Shown: positions 31,291 to 45,775, counted from the first letter of the stretch. The stretch is DNA of 64,000 bases from Adiantum capillus-veneris (GCA_014529385.2 CM043945.1:142018241-142082240), one strand, 5' to 3'. Program-made: numbers and translations. The notes: generated by a model from the letters alone, not told the origin.

Positions 31291-32487
31291 GGTCACAAAA
31301 TAAAGGTTGTTTCCTATAGATGGCGTCCTCATAGGACCACATACATCATTGTGTACAAGCTGCAACTTTCGTGTCGCTCTAACTGAACCATCCCGCGAAA
31401 ATGAAAATCTGTGCATCTTTCCAAGAACGCAACCTTCACATACATGTCTTGGTGGCATCTCCAATAAAGACAAATCATGCACCATATTATGACGTTGTAA
31501 AGTCATCAAACTGCCATAGCTAACATGGCCAAATCTAGCATGCCACAACTCAGCATCCTGCATGGCCTGAGTCTTTGTTTCTGCAATACATACCTGAATC
31601 TGCTTTTCATAACGATCTAGTACAAATAGTCCATTTTCCAGCGTACCTGTAGTGATAAGAGAATAACCATTCTCTCGATCTCGTACAACACATCTGTCAT
31701 CCTCAAAAATGACCCGAAGACCATTTTTTGCAAGAGAGGATACAGACAACAAATTCTTCTTGATCCCTGGAACATATAAGACATCTGGCAAGCATAAATC
31801 TGAACCATCTGAAATGGTAATCAAAATCTTACCAACGCCTTTGATTGGATAAGAAGAATTATTTGCACATGTCACCTTCTTTCCTGCTGGAGCTGCATCC
31901 AATGAACAAAACAAATCCTTCCTTGAAGTAATATGCCTGGATGCACCACTATCAAAGTACCAAATCATTTGTGTCTTGTCAACACTATAAGCAGAAAAAT
32001 CTGAACATACTACGAAAGCATAAGAATCCTGCACAAAGTTTGCAGACTCTTCTTTAGCTGTAGAAGAATCACCAGAAGCTGAAACAACCAAACTTGACTC
32101 TTTCTTCTTTTCTTTAGCAATTCTCTTTTTACACTCACTAATGTAGTGACCAGGTTTCTTGTAGTAGTGACATTTACCTTTCTTCTTGGACTTGTCGGAA
32201 TCACCTTTAGACTTCTCGAAAGATTGTCCTGCACTAGACTTGGAGTAATGAGCACTCTCTTTACCCTTGTTTTTGTTCTGTACAACAAGAGCATGATCCA
32301 TACCATCCACCTGTAAAGACTTGTTCTTACGTGATTGATCCTCTTGCAATAGCAAAGCCACTAACTCTTCAAAATGAAGAGGCTCAGGATTAGCTCGCAA
32401 AGACAGAGTCAAAGAAGTCTGAAAAGTCAAATAAGATGGTGGTAGTGAATTGAGTGTTTTGGAAACCAAGTCCTTCTCTGGAATCAC
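31171..32487 (-). pseudogene. C gag C-terminal part, protease and integrase start
   Basis: The zinc knuckle reads CHYYKKPGHYISEC, so the second Cys is Tyr. The protease motif WYFDSGASRHIT is intact. The GAG-pre-integrase domain (LWHARFGHVSYGSL, CEGCVLGKMHRFSF) and the first integrase Asp (LVHNDVCGPM) follow, then FIDDFSRFCWVYPLK. It is a typical copia order. It continues from the gag frame above after a frameshift near 32470. Confidence 0.9.
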
Positions 32488-32974
32488 TTCTCAATGCTAA
32501 GAAATTTCTCTTTAAGATCCCTGGTTTTGTAAGATGCTCGACAATATCGTCACCTTCGTCCATCTGTATTTTGTCAAGTTGTTTCTTCAAAAACTCTATT
32601 CTGGCAGCGTTTCTTCCTCCAAACATAGCTTGCAGAGTGTTCCAAGCATCCTTAGAAGTTCTACAAGATCTGATATGTGGTGTGATTGTCCTCTTTATGG
32701 TTAAGGCAATCACAGCCATAGCTTCTGCATCTTTAGTATCCCATCTCTTTTGCTCTGGAGTGACTTGTGAGGGTCCTGCACCAACAGCTGCACCACGACC
32801 AGGCGTGGTAGGTGCAATGCTACCTGGATGAACTTCATCTCCAGATACATAATCCCACAATCCTTTACCAACCAAAACATTTTTGGCCATAAAAGACCAA
32901 AGAGAATAGTTGGTACCATCCAATTTGTCTTCGGATGTAAACGCACCAAAAATCTCTTTCTCCGTAGATTGAGC
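32460..32974 (-). pseudogene. C gag N-terminal part
   Basis: Starts MAQSTEKEIFGAF and includes LDGTNYSLWSFMAKNVL and a helix-rich UBN2-like region (DAWNTLQAMFGGRNAARIEF). The frame is lost near 32470-32510, where LRSDSREGLGFQ replaces the expected sequence before VSKTLNSLPPSY in the next frame. The upstream ATG at 32992 is also possible. Confidence 0.85.
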
Positions 32975-33362
32975 CATACTGTGGATGCACACAAGAGAGA
33001 AAAAGAACCTCCAAGAGATTCACAAATCTCCTCTCCAATGCAAGCAAAACTCTACACAAAATCTCAGAACAAAGTTAAGACAAGCTGCTTCCCAAAAGAA
33101 CTGTTTACCTGAAGAAAATCTGTCAAAAAGCACACCCTCTTGATCTAAACGCCTCCGAAAAGTAACTTCTGCTACGCTGCTCAGAACAAAATTCTGAGGG
33201 CTCGAACGACTTCGAAAGGGGGGTAAAACCCCAGGTCACCTACTTAGAATACTCTCGGAACGTCGAGGATGCTCCCGCGAGCAAATTTTTCAAAAACTGC
33301 CTGAAAACTGCGATTGCGCGCGCGGACGCGAAAACGCAAGTAGAGGCTCTGGAAATCAACTC
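32975..33362 (-). other. C 5' leader
   Basis: Between the primer site and gag. No coding signal; nothing else recognised. Confidence 0.6.
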
Positions 33363-33374
33363 GCTCTGATACCA
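33363..33374 (-). other. Primer-binding site of C (initiator-Met tRNA)
   Basis: TGGTATCAGAGC, the classic plant copia site, two bases after the 5' LTR. Confidence 0.95.
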
Positions 33375-33376
33375 AT

Positions 33377-33653
33377 TGTTGAAGATGATGAAACAGGAAA
33401 TAGAAGGAAGACAGCAACTCAGAGTAGGAAGAAGATGGAGAAGGAGAAGACACAGAGCTTGTGTACGAGATCTCTGTAGTCTCTCTCTCTGTATTAGAAT
33501 AATAGTGTATACAAACTCAGAGCTACAAAGCTTATATGAAACCCTAAGAGATAAGGTGTCCTTTCACACCGGATGTCCAGGGGGAAAAACCCAGTGGGAG
33601 AAAAGTGCCCCTGGTGAAGCGCGTATACACACTAACACTACTACATGTCTACA
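33377..33653 (-). repeat. C 5' LTR (277 bp)
   Basis: One difference from 9870-10146. Confidence 0.95.
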
Positions 33654-33967
33654 TGTGAGACCCATTCTGACTCCTTCACAAGATATATGATGCCTGCATC
33701 CAATAGCTTATTGATCTCCTGCCAAAGGGATTCATTTTGAATTTCCCCTAGTCTTCTCAGCTTCTGTGCTTTAGGTTTATGCCCCTCCTTAAGAACAATA
33801 TTGTGCTCCACCCCCTTTGCACCTCGCAAATGCTTGTACTCCGTCGCAAACAGATTTGGATAGGATTCACACAGTTCAACATAGCCCTCCTTTTTACCCT
33901 TGGTTAAGTCTTCACTCAACATGCTTGAAACCTCCTCTATGCTTAAACCATGAGGTTGAGGCTGCAT
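33654..33967 (-). pseudogene. D RT N-terminal part, cut by C
   Basis: Reads GLSIEEVSSMLSEDLTKG, EHNIVLKEGHKPKAQKLRRL, LLDAGIIYLVKESEWVS, then the C LTR. The matching segment in D' is intact (55225-55530). It is separated from gag-protease by a TAG (34025-34027), AAG in D'. Confidence 0.88.
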
Positions 33968-34024
33968 ACCTTCTTCTTTAGGCCGAGAGTCGTCTATGGT
34001 GACCCCAAATAAGTCTGCATCTAT

Positions 34025-35052
34025 CTACAACATGTTGTCCTCGCTCTCCTCTTCCTCTGTGCTAGTATAGCCTTCATCATAGCGCGTCTCGGTTTTGTAC
34101 TCATAGCTTGTCATGTCACCCTCATCTTTAACTACCATAGGATGAGAACTGCTCTCCTTGGTCTTCAAATCAAGCACAATTTGTCTACCTTTCTCTTTGT
34201 CAGCCAAAGTGAATACTTTGCTCTCCCAATCCTGCTTTGCTCCTATTGCCAAAAGCCATGGCCTACCCCAAATGATTGGATAAGCATTATCCCCTGCCTT
34301 CATCACAAAAAAGTCTATCAGGCACTCTATGCCCATCACCTTGACCTTCATATCCTGAGCCACACCCAGACATCTGGCTTTAGTATGGTTAGCCATCCTC
34401 ATGCGCACATGTGACCTGACTACTGCCTTGAGTCCCATCTCTTTCATGGCTGCTTCCTTCATGACACAAACCTGTGCTCCACCGTCTATGTAGGCTTGTA
34501 CCTGCATCATCTTCTCTATAATCGCATCCACAAGTAGAAGAACGTCAGTGGGGCTACCTACCCTGAAAGCCATGTTTTGCAGTGCTTGGACATTTCCCTT
34601 AGCTCTTGGCAGCTTTGTGCTAACACTCGTGGACCACTGCCTCCTTAACTTTGGATTTAGAGCTAACAACTGACCAAAAGTAATATTTGCCTTTTGATTT
34701 TGAACATCACTCACCAGATTGTACTCGGGATAGCCACGTCCTAGCTGGAAATTCGCTTGTTTGATCTTGCGATGCATCCTTTTTTTGCTAGGCTCAGGGT
34801 GCTCTCTGCCTTTGTACACCTTCTCTTTGCCTTTGCGAGCTCTAGTTTCCCACTCTGTCTCTGTCTCCCTCTCAGCTCTTACCCTCTTATTGGCCAAAAC
34901 TTCGACATATTGCTTATCCACCCCTATGATGTTTACTCTTGGGACCTCACCTCCGTTTTGTGGAGCTGGCTGCACAGGATTCTCCACTGCTTGCTCTCTT
35001 GGACCATTGTACTGACCTTGACCTCGACCTCTACCAAAAAGCGGGTACATAA

Positions 35053-35110
<58 letters not shown>

Positions 35111-35443
35111 TGTGTGTGGTTGAGGACAATCGGGTGCATAGTGCCCTTCTTCTCCACAATTATAACACCTACCTGGTAGTGGCCGTTCCCTGCCCCTTGC
35201 TCCTCTTGGCCGTCCTCTATCCATGACACTGAGCCGCAACTCCTGCATCTGCTCAGATAAATCTTGCACTGTGCACACCCAATTTTGCGGCACAACATCT
35301 ACACCTCGAATTCCCTGATTTTCGTCATGTGCAGTCTCTCTTCGACTTTGCGGTTGAATATGGGCCATCGTCTGATAGCCTAACATGCCCTGTTCTATCT
35401 TCTTCTTTATCTTTCTGCTCTTCGACCGTGCAATGGCTACCAC
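34025..35443 (-). pseudogene. D gag C-terminal part and protease
   Basis: A zinc knuckle CYNCGEEGHYAPDC is followed immediately by a microsatellite-coded run of HT and ER repeats that stays in frame. A basic linker, an LLALNPKLRRQWS block and the protease (YIDGGAQVCVM, YPIIWGRPWLLAIGAKQDWE) come next, then an acidic tail (TSTEEEESEDN). The motif is DGG; D' has DSG. It ends in TAG. Confidence 0.88.
35057..35119. repeat. (TC)n(TG)n compound microsatellite inside D gag
   Basis: About 36 bases of TC then 26 of TG on the plus strand. On the minus strand they code His-Thr and Glu-Arg repeats. D' has only QRERG at this point. Confidence 0.95.
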
Positions 35444-35913
35444 ACCATTGTAATTCTGTGGGCTCTCGAAATCGACTTTTGCATGAATTTGTCGAGCTTG
35501 AAATAGTCTCCATTAGCCAATTTCATGGCTACCGCTAACTCTGCCCAACACTCTTCAAAATGACCCAAAAACAAATGGAACTCTTCACTTACGTCTTGCT
35601 TAAGCGCCTTCAACTTTGCAACCATTTCAACTAGGGAAGTCTCCTTGCGGAATTCATGAATAAACCTTGCCCGTAGAGCCGGCCATGCTTGCTTCGGCTC
35701 ACCTTCCAATGCATCATACCATGCTTTAGCTCTACCACGCATCACCAAAGGAAAAGTTTTCATTTGGCTATCCTCGTTTGACATACACAATGATAGCATG
35801 TACAACTCAAAATCTGACATCCACTTATCAGGGCTCTCTTCTCCTGTGAAAATCGGTCCATAGCTTCTAGCTGCCATGACTTCCGACGCGAAAAACTGCT
35901 TCTTTTCGATCAA
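35437..35913 (-). pseudogene. D gag N-terminal part
   Basis: A capsid-like domain similar in layout to A gag: FTGEESPDKWMSDFELYML, RGRAKAWYDAL, ARFIHEFRKE, FHLFLGHFEECWAEL. It ends where the frame shifts into 35443-34025. The start MIEKKQFFASEVMAARSYG lies 18 bases past the primer site; the second Met is equally possible. Confidence 0.82.
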
Positions 35914-35930
35914 CTAGGAGCAATTAGTGT

Positions 35931-35950
35931 GCTCCTCCGTGGGGGCACCA
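35931..35950 (-). other. Primer-binding site of D
   Basis: TGGTGCCCCCACGGAGGAGC, five bases from the LTR. It is near-identical to that of A. Confidence 0.7.
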
Positions 35951-35955
35951 GAAGA

Positions 35956-38283
<2,328 letters not shown>

Positions 38284-38287
38284 ACGT

Positions 38288-39950
38288 GCATGCGCGGAGT
38301 GCTACACCCGCACAACAAGAGAGAAGAGAGGAGAGAAGAGAAGAATAGACACGAGCACTGGGTGCAATCTCCCCTTGTGAAAGAGTGAGCATTTCCCTCT
38401 TGCACATATTTATTTATAGATTTCTTGAATGCCCAAAACTGAGTACAAACTTGCCGCCAGTCATAAATGGCCAAAGCTCATAAAAGAGCACTTGAATAAT
38501 AACATGTACATAAAATATAATATCCTTTTGCAATAGCCTAGCTTGGTCAAGCCTTTTCCACCTGTCAACTGCAATAAATAGTAAAATGTCAATTCCATAA
38601 CAATCTGCTCATAATTTATATCGAAAGCATTACCTTTGCATGAATTATCCTAATAGGTGTCAAGTATGTTTGGTCTCTGGAATGTGAAGTAGTCTTTCCA
38701 TCACTAAAAATAGTAAATAAAAATCCAATACTTTGCAAACCCAACTAAGAAGTGTTTTTTCATGTACAAGTTGATGCATGTGGAATGGAAACTGGCTCCA
38801 TACTAGCACAACCTAAAGGTAGAACACCATATTATCCTAGATGCAATGGACAACCTTCTCAAGTAGTAGCAAGGCCATAAAGATTATTCCAACAAACATT
38901 GTTGTAAAGGAACCCCACAACTACAATGAAATTTTTTAGACTACATTATGGGCATACCAAACAACCTATAACTTCTATTGAAATGCATTGGATTTTGCAG
39001 TTAGTCCCATAAACACAACTAAACATAATATAAATCAAAACATTAACTTGAAAAATATACTAAATGATCTATTAAAGCTAGACAAGATAAGACAGAGGGG
39101 AACTCTAGAATGGGAGGTCATTCAGCACACAGAGAAGGAAGTACTAGCATCACAAAAAATTGAAGGTGCTAAATTGGGTTTCAACCGCCAGACCATCTAG
39201 AGACTCACCTTGATAATGGGGCTTGTATCTAAAGTGACCAATGATAATGGGTGATGCATTTAGGAAATTGGACGATGATCGTTACAAGGACCTGGTCAAT
39301 GCGTGTTTGTGACATTAATAGCGAATGTTCTTCTCGTGATGCAGGATAGGAGTGGGAAATTCATGGCTTGAATTTGAACTATGATGAGAAAGCTTTGTGA
39401 CATTAAGTCAATCCCATCACCCACCTCTCAACACAGAGTTCTCTTTGCAAAAGAGCACCTATCTACTACGTGCTATATAGCCTTTTGCTTGCCTCACTTA
39501 CTTTTTCTAGTAGCTCCAATGAATCTTTGAGTGACTTTTCCTTCTTCATGTAAAATACAGTACACTCAAGTAAGCTCTTACCTATTTCCATGGAATAAAT
39601 GAAAGGATCCAAAGCCATGAAGAAGGTGTTGGACCACATTTTTATAGGGGAGATATTTGTAATCTCCTACCAGGCTATTGGTAAGGATGTATTCAAAGAT
39701 GAAGAGAAAGAACTCTGAAAATGTTGGGGAATGAATATGTAGGTGGAGTTAGCTAGAATCCCCATAGACATGTTAGTGAAAAAACAAGTCAGGATACATT
39801 TGATCAAGATAGAGATACTATCATCTTCAACAAGAAGGAACTTCAGTTAACTGCTACTCGGATTGTCATTTTTTCTAGACTACCTTATCACTAGAGTCCA
39901 AAGTTGTTGCAACTAGAGATATTTGTGATTTTTTGAAGAAGTATAAAGGA
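38288..39950. other. AT-rich stretch without recognised genes
   Basis: Begins with a GA-rich patch (38318-38346). A 70-codon frame (38988-39200) has no recognisable motif. No LTR ends, zinc knuckle, RT or splice-supported gene seen. Confidence 0.6.
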
Positions 39951-39952
39951 TA

Positions 39953-40242
39953 GGGGTGAAAGCATGTTAACCTTTCGCGCTTTTTGTGCTAGTTAGCAGT
40001 TTCAAGTTAGCACATCTTCGAAAAGTTGGGTGTCCGGTAAATTTTTTACAAATAATATCAAAATTTGTCGGAGGTTGTACATTTGGATTCCTTGTTTCAA
40101 GTGCTTTCTATTGATATATCATATGTCATAGATCTTGGAGATGTAGCTCAAGTTATTGTACTAGTTAGCATATGTCAAAATTGTGCTAGTTAGCATTGTC
40201 CGGGACATGAAAAAGCATGACAGGTTAACATGCTTTGACCCA
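39953..40242. mobile_element. MITE-like element (290 bp) with TA flanks
   Basis: Terminal inverted repeats of about 20 bp: GGGGTGAAAGCATGTTAACC at the left and the complement of TGGGTCAAAGCATGTTAACC at the right. TA dinucleotides flank both ends (39951-39952, 40243-40244). The interior is non-coding and contains GCTAGTTAGCA-type repeats. TA flanks suggest a mariner/Stowaway-like or similar transposase; the family is not certain. Confidence 0.75.
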
Positions 40243-40272
40243 TAGGGAATTTGTGTCTTAGCACTAGAGCAT

Positions 40273-40515
40273 AAAGCAACATAAAAGGTTGTTATTGAAG
40301 CTCTCAATCTACAAATAAAAACTTAGCTATGTATTTGAAAATGGTTTTAGTATGCTATTGGCTAGAGCCTACAATCTGATTTTTACTCAAAAAGCAACAT
40401 ATAAGATTTCAACATAAGCTCTCAATTCCAAAAAAACCTAACCTATGTATTTGAAAAGGGTTTTAGTATGCTATTGGCTAGAGCACTGATTAAGAACTAT
40501 GCCTACAATCTAACT
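40273..40515. repeat. Degenerate tandem duplication, about 118 bp unit
   Basis: Two copies starting at 40273 and 40391 share AAAGCAACATA, GCTCTCAAT, TATGTATTTGAAAA and TTTTAGTATGCTATTGGC. Non-coding. Confidence 0.8.
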
Positions 40516-42765
40516 GTTACACAGTATAAGAGTGTGGTACCTCAGATAGCTAAGGTTAAAAGCCAACACTTGTTAAAGGCATGGTATATGTGGCATTTTC
40601 CTATTGTATCACATGTGTGTCAACTTATCCAAGAATTGTAGAACTAGCATCCAACTTGAAAGAACCAGCCAGGTAGACTAAGCCAACACTAGAACTGATA
40701 GGAATTGAAGGCTAGTTGGAGCCAACCACCTTAGTGTCAAAGCAAGATGATATGGATCTCACAAGAAATATTAATCTGAACCACACATTAAGAAGAAAAA
40801 GTTGATAAAAGGAACTTGGGATTTTTCTAGGGTAAGGAAAAGAAGAAAAGTAGGAAAAAGGGACAACTAAACTAGCAGGTGGATCATTAGATAATATAAC
40901 CATCATACCCCAGGTGGGTACTACTCTAGAGACGGCCATTGAGTATTATAATTAACCTACATATGAGCCAATCAATATTAAAATAACACAACAACATGAA
41001 CATACAAAAACCAGGACATGCCAAGGACAAGAAAACACAACCACTATAATGGGCACTGGGAAGACTATAGTCAGAAAGTTGAAGCCAACTAGACCTACGT
41101 TATTGTCAACCTGTGATGAGATTTAATAGGGATAGGAAAGATATAGACTCTATCAGTGATGGATGCATAGCCATCTCGGGGGGGGGGGGGGGGGGATTTC
41201 ACGACAATAAAAAAATATCTATCACGTGGGTTCAATGGTAGGGATTATTTTATTCCACATTTTTTGAACATATAAAAGGGTGTGGAAAAACGATCTTGAA
41301 AAAAAAAATACGATTTGAATAGGAAAAGAGTCCCTTTCAGTAATAGTGAAAATTAATCGTTAAGGATTTATAAATAGTCCTTGAACAAATAACATGTATA
41401 AATTTTACATATAGTGGCACCCTTGAGATAGAAGCTATTCAAATAGTTTATAATACAATAGTGACTGTAGTCACCCAAATGATTGAGGCCCAAAGTAATT
41501 GCAAGTCTACTGAACTAGTCCATCTAAAGGAACAACTGGACTATGAGGTTAACAAAATAGATAGATGGAAGTCAGAAGTCCTTAAGATCTAGAATCATCT
41601 TCAAGAAGAACATGAAGATAGGAAGTAGTACAAGAAACCAACCAGGAATGAAAGAGGACTATGCGAACTTGGAAGCAATCAACTCTAGCCTAGCAATTGC
41701 AAAAAGGAATTTAGCGACCCCCCCCGAGTCTACCTCTTGGAGATTTCTTCTTGTGCTTGTTGATGATACCACTTGGTTAGTGGGAGCCTTATTATTTGTA
41801 GCTCATGCTGTAGGCTGATATGTGTTCGCAAAGTGGACTAGGAAGGCACAGGGCCTCTGGCTATGAGAGGTGGTAGAGAGAAATGAGCATTAATAGAGAG
41901 ATGAAATCCAATAAGATAGACTTGAAGGAGCATTATATCATCAAAAAATGAATATAGCTAGTACAAGGTTTGGTTGACTCGACCACTTATAATCACTTAG
42001 ATAAAAAACAACAATAGGTTAGGTCATTAGCTCTAGCAGAGATATCAATCTGGAACCATAGTTTTGATCCCAATCTTATCAGAATATTGGAGTCTTTTTA
42101 ATGAAATTATGAGCCCCCATACCGCATGCGTTTGATCTCCTCAGTGAATGGAGATTGGCTTTTTAGTGTCAAACAATGGAAGTGCTCATCTACTATTGAG
42201 CTTGTCTTCTTGTCTCATAGTCGTTAAACACACCTAAATACAAGGTGATCATTGCAGGCACCTTATTTTGTGGCCTTCACAAACCTGCATACTTTATCAT
42301 CATCAAGATATCAAAGATCTTGAATCTATTTGGTTTAACAAAATATGGAATAAGGTTATTATAGATATTACCATTGTATATATGTAGACTTAGAAAATAT
42401 GGCTAGAGAGAGAGAGATTGAGAATTCTCAGCTTAAGTGGTTTGATTAACATAGGACCTCATGAGAAGAGAAATGAAGCTTATGAGAGCTTGTTATTGAG
42501 CATAATACAAAGCTCGTTCACCTTGTCTGCTATGTTTAGCCTTCTCATACAGCTTCTCTACTTCTAATGCCCACCCTTAGAGTGTCTTCACCTTCCTTTT
42601 GAATAATCTATTTGAAGCAATTTATGGAGTTGGAATACCTCATTGTCTTTAGAGTTCATCATCATGCGATGTCTTATACTATGGATAAACACTCCCTTAG
42701 CCTCCTTCTCCTAAAAGTAGCCTATGAATCTCCTTGGAATGCTCATTGTCAAAACTAGCTTGAGC
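40516..42765. other. Gene-poor stretch
   Basis: No confident feature. A G homopolymer lies at 41179-41196. Short frames (41612-41818 plus, 40712-40939 minus) show no known motif. A minus-strand segment at about 42480-42765 may be an old coding remnant, but I cannot place it. Confidence 0.5.
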
Positions 42766-42769
42766 ACGT

Positions 42770-44958
42770 TGGAGAGGGGGAAAGGGGAACACACCGAGCA
42801 CACAACACAATACCTCACTATAGCCCAGGGTATACACGGCGCCCCAATCCACTAGAGTTCACCTTCAAAACTCAAAACTACCCGCAAGCAAACCATCGCT
42901 TTCACACAACCACACACACATACGCCTTGCAATGCATTAGACAGACTCAATCACTACGCTCCGCTCAATTCACAGCCTTCCACACTCACACAACCTCTCT
43001 CTATCTCTCTTTGCATGACCAACCTCGGGCGGGCACACGCGCCTACACACGCTCGGAAACACACGCACACAAGCAGAGAAGAGAAGGGGGAATGACGCCT
43101 TGAAACAATAGGGAATAGTCTACTAGCATAGGCAATATCATGTACATCCAACACACCGCCGGCATGAACCTCGGCAACCAAAACAATGAGCTCCAAAATC
43201 TTTGGCAAGAAAAAAACCCTCCTTGGTCCAAAGACATTGGTCCAAAAGACCCTTACAAATGAACATAAGCAAACTTTTATAGGGGTGTGCCTAGAAATCT
43301 CAAAAAAGAAAATGGTGGTGTGATTCCATGTCGTGCACTCCATTGGGAGTTCTTTTTAGAAGTTTTATGCATTGCCAACACTTGGTCTAGTGTATTTTTG
43401 GAAACTTTTACAAGGTGTGCACACTTTGGGCTTTGGTCTTTCCACCTTGGCCAGCCCGATTTCCCACTTTGGTGCCTTTCAATTTGGCTTTGTCCACCTC
43501 TTTGCTCCCGGACATCCCTTCTTGCTCTCCTTGCATGCTGCTACGTGGAAAGACCAAAGCCCAAGGTGTGCACACTTTGGGCTTTGGTCTTTCCACCTTG
43601 GCCAGCCCGATTTCCCACTTTGGTGCCTTTCAATTTGGCTTTGTCCACCTCTTTGCTCCCGGACATCCCTTCTTGCTCTCCTTGCATGCTGCTACGGGGC
43701 CTCTCCCTTACACGAGGGGGGGAGGCAATAGCGACCTCGCTATTGCCCTCCATCTCCTTCTCAAAACTTTGGAGCCACGAGACCCACCTCTAGCAAGACC
43801 TGCCACATCATCACTGGATCAACCAGCCGGGGCCGCCCACAGGCGCCACCACCGCCCATCCTCAGCCGGCTCGCGCCGCCACAGCCGCCACCATATCTCG
43901 CACAGCGCCCGACAATGCCGCGTTCCACTCACGCCATGGCTAGGAGCTCACGAGCTCCCCCACCCTTCCCTCTTGTGATACCAAAAGGCCTCACGGCCGG
44001 CTATATATAGCGCGGCATGCCTGCGATCTACTATGCATGTGGGTTATATATGCATGCCACGTGTCAGCTCCACAAACCTCCAACCTTTGAACTTCAAAAA
44101 CCCCTTTATTTTTAATAAAAACTTTTTGTTTTGGACCTTTCTTTACCAGGATTCCATGCTCTGCTCTAAAGTCACATTGCCGAGCCGTAACAACCTTTTG
44201 AAGCCCCACTTTCCCGACTCCAAACGCTATCTCTGTACCTGCACTTTGACTTCTCAGCGTCCTCGAACCAAAGCTTTCAAAAATGGAAAAAACCATCTGC
44301 AACCAACTTCGGGCAAAGACTCCCAGTTTTCTGACGGCCATATCTTCTTGCTCCAGACTCCGTTTGGCATGCAGCCACCTCTTATTAGCTCCGTATGGTG
44401 TACACCTTGCTCTAGAACTTCATCGGTACTCAAAAGACGCCAGATGGCACATACTCCAATGCGGCCAAGTGGGCTCAGACCCGGGCCCCGAAAAAACTTC
44501 CACTGACCATATCTTGCAAACCATGGCTCCGATCCACAATCTGAAAAGACGGGTAGGCTCCACAAATTGAGCTCTACACATCTATACCTCAAGCTCCACT
44601 TGGACCACCTGTCTCCAGCTGCCCTGTCCGGCAAGAATCTGCAAACCACCAAAACTTCAACCTTCAATAACTTGGGCTCCGTAGCTCGGTTTGATGAGCC
44701 GTTAGGACCTGCTCCTTCAACACTTCAAGCTCTTCATTCTTGGGCCTCAAAACTACACTTTGCATATCTTTCACCTGCTACTTCAATTAGCCCCTTGTGT
44801 AGTCTTCCTTGGCCTGTAAGCCGCATCATGCATACACGTCCGCTGCTACCTGCCATCCCATGACCTTCCTGGCTGCACCATCCCTTTGCCATGCTTTTGC
44901 TTGCCTGTACACATCTGTCCATGCCATCTTCGATAGTCGACACACTTTGGCTGCACCA
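42770..44958 (-). mobile_element. E: solo LTR of the D family (2189 bp)
   Basis: TGGAGAGG...CTGCACCA on the plus strand, flanked by the 4-bp duplication ACGT (42766-42769, 44959-44962). It holds a perfect palindrome (43724-43747) and a 151-bp tandem duplication. It interrupts a gypsy pol remnant right after the RT motif KKAKVFTWNE. Confidence 0.85.
43412..43696. repeat. 151-bp tandem duplication inside LTR E
   Basis: Units start at 43412 and 43563 with AAGGTGTGCACACTTTGGG; the second copy ends at 43696. The two are essentially identical, so the duplication is recent. Long frames across it (43287-43978) are artefacts. Confidence 0.92.
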
Positions 44959-44962
44959 ACGT

Positions 44963-45775
44963 TCATTCCAAGTAAACACTTTAGCCTTCTTAAGTGTATT
45001 AGTTAATGGAGACACAATCCTAGCATAGCCTTCAATAAAAGTACGATACTATCTTGTTAAACCAAGAAAGCCACGTACTTCCTTTATTGATTTTGGTGTA
45101 GGCCAAGCTAGAACAACTTTGATTTTACTTATATCATTAGAAACACCATCCTTGGATACAATAAACCCAAAATAAGCCACTTTGTCAGCGAAGAAGGTGC
45201 ATTTACTACGCTTAGCATAAAGTTGATTCTGACGTTGAAGTGCAAGTACTTGTTGCACATGTTGTTCATGTTCTTCTTTGTTCCTTTAGGAAACAAGAAT
45301 ACTGTCAAATAATACAAGAAAAAAATAATCAAGATGCTCTCTAATCATAAGATGATTAAAATTTGCAGGAGCATTTGTAAGTCCAGAAGGCATGATCGTA
45401 AATTCATAATGTCCAAAACAAGTGTTGAATCATGTCTTTGGTACATCCTTCTCTTTTATTTGGATTTGGTAATACCCTGAATTAAGATTAATTTTTGTGA
45501 AGATAGAAGCTCCATGTAATTAATCAAGTAACTCATCCATGGAATTCACGATAATCGATACAAAGACATAGAGTACCATTCTTCTTTCAATTAAAAAGAA
45601 CAAGATTACTCCATGGAAAAACACTAGGTTGAATAAGTCCTTATTCAAGAAGTTGAGTAATGTGCTCTTTTAGTTTTGCAAACTCAGGTATTAATATTTT
45701 TCATGGTCCATGAGCAACTGGTTGAGCTCTTGGAATAAGCTCTATTGCTTGATCAACTTCACGTTGATGGAGCAA
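44963..45775 (-). pseudogene. Degraded gypsy reverse transcriptase (remnant I)
   Basis: Translated through many stops it reads [66 protein letters not shown], a ruined active site ([10 protein letters not shown] for xxDDILVYS), FADKVAYFGFIVSKDG and IKEVRGFLGLTR. This is an ordinary plant gypsy RT, unlike B. It ends at LTR E. Confidence 0.85.

Noticed and set aside
38988-39200. 70-codon ORF in the AT-rich stretch
   Set aside because: No motif, no second copy, and its length is expected by chance.
41179-41196. G homopolymer as a possible G-quadruplex
   Set aside because: A single uninterrupted run with no regulatory context; most likely a slippage tract.
43287-43978. Overlapping frames of 119-187 codons
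   Set aside because: All run through the 151-bp tandem repeat in LTR E and repeat the same peptide; no coding signal.
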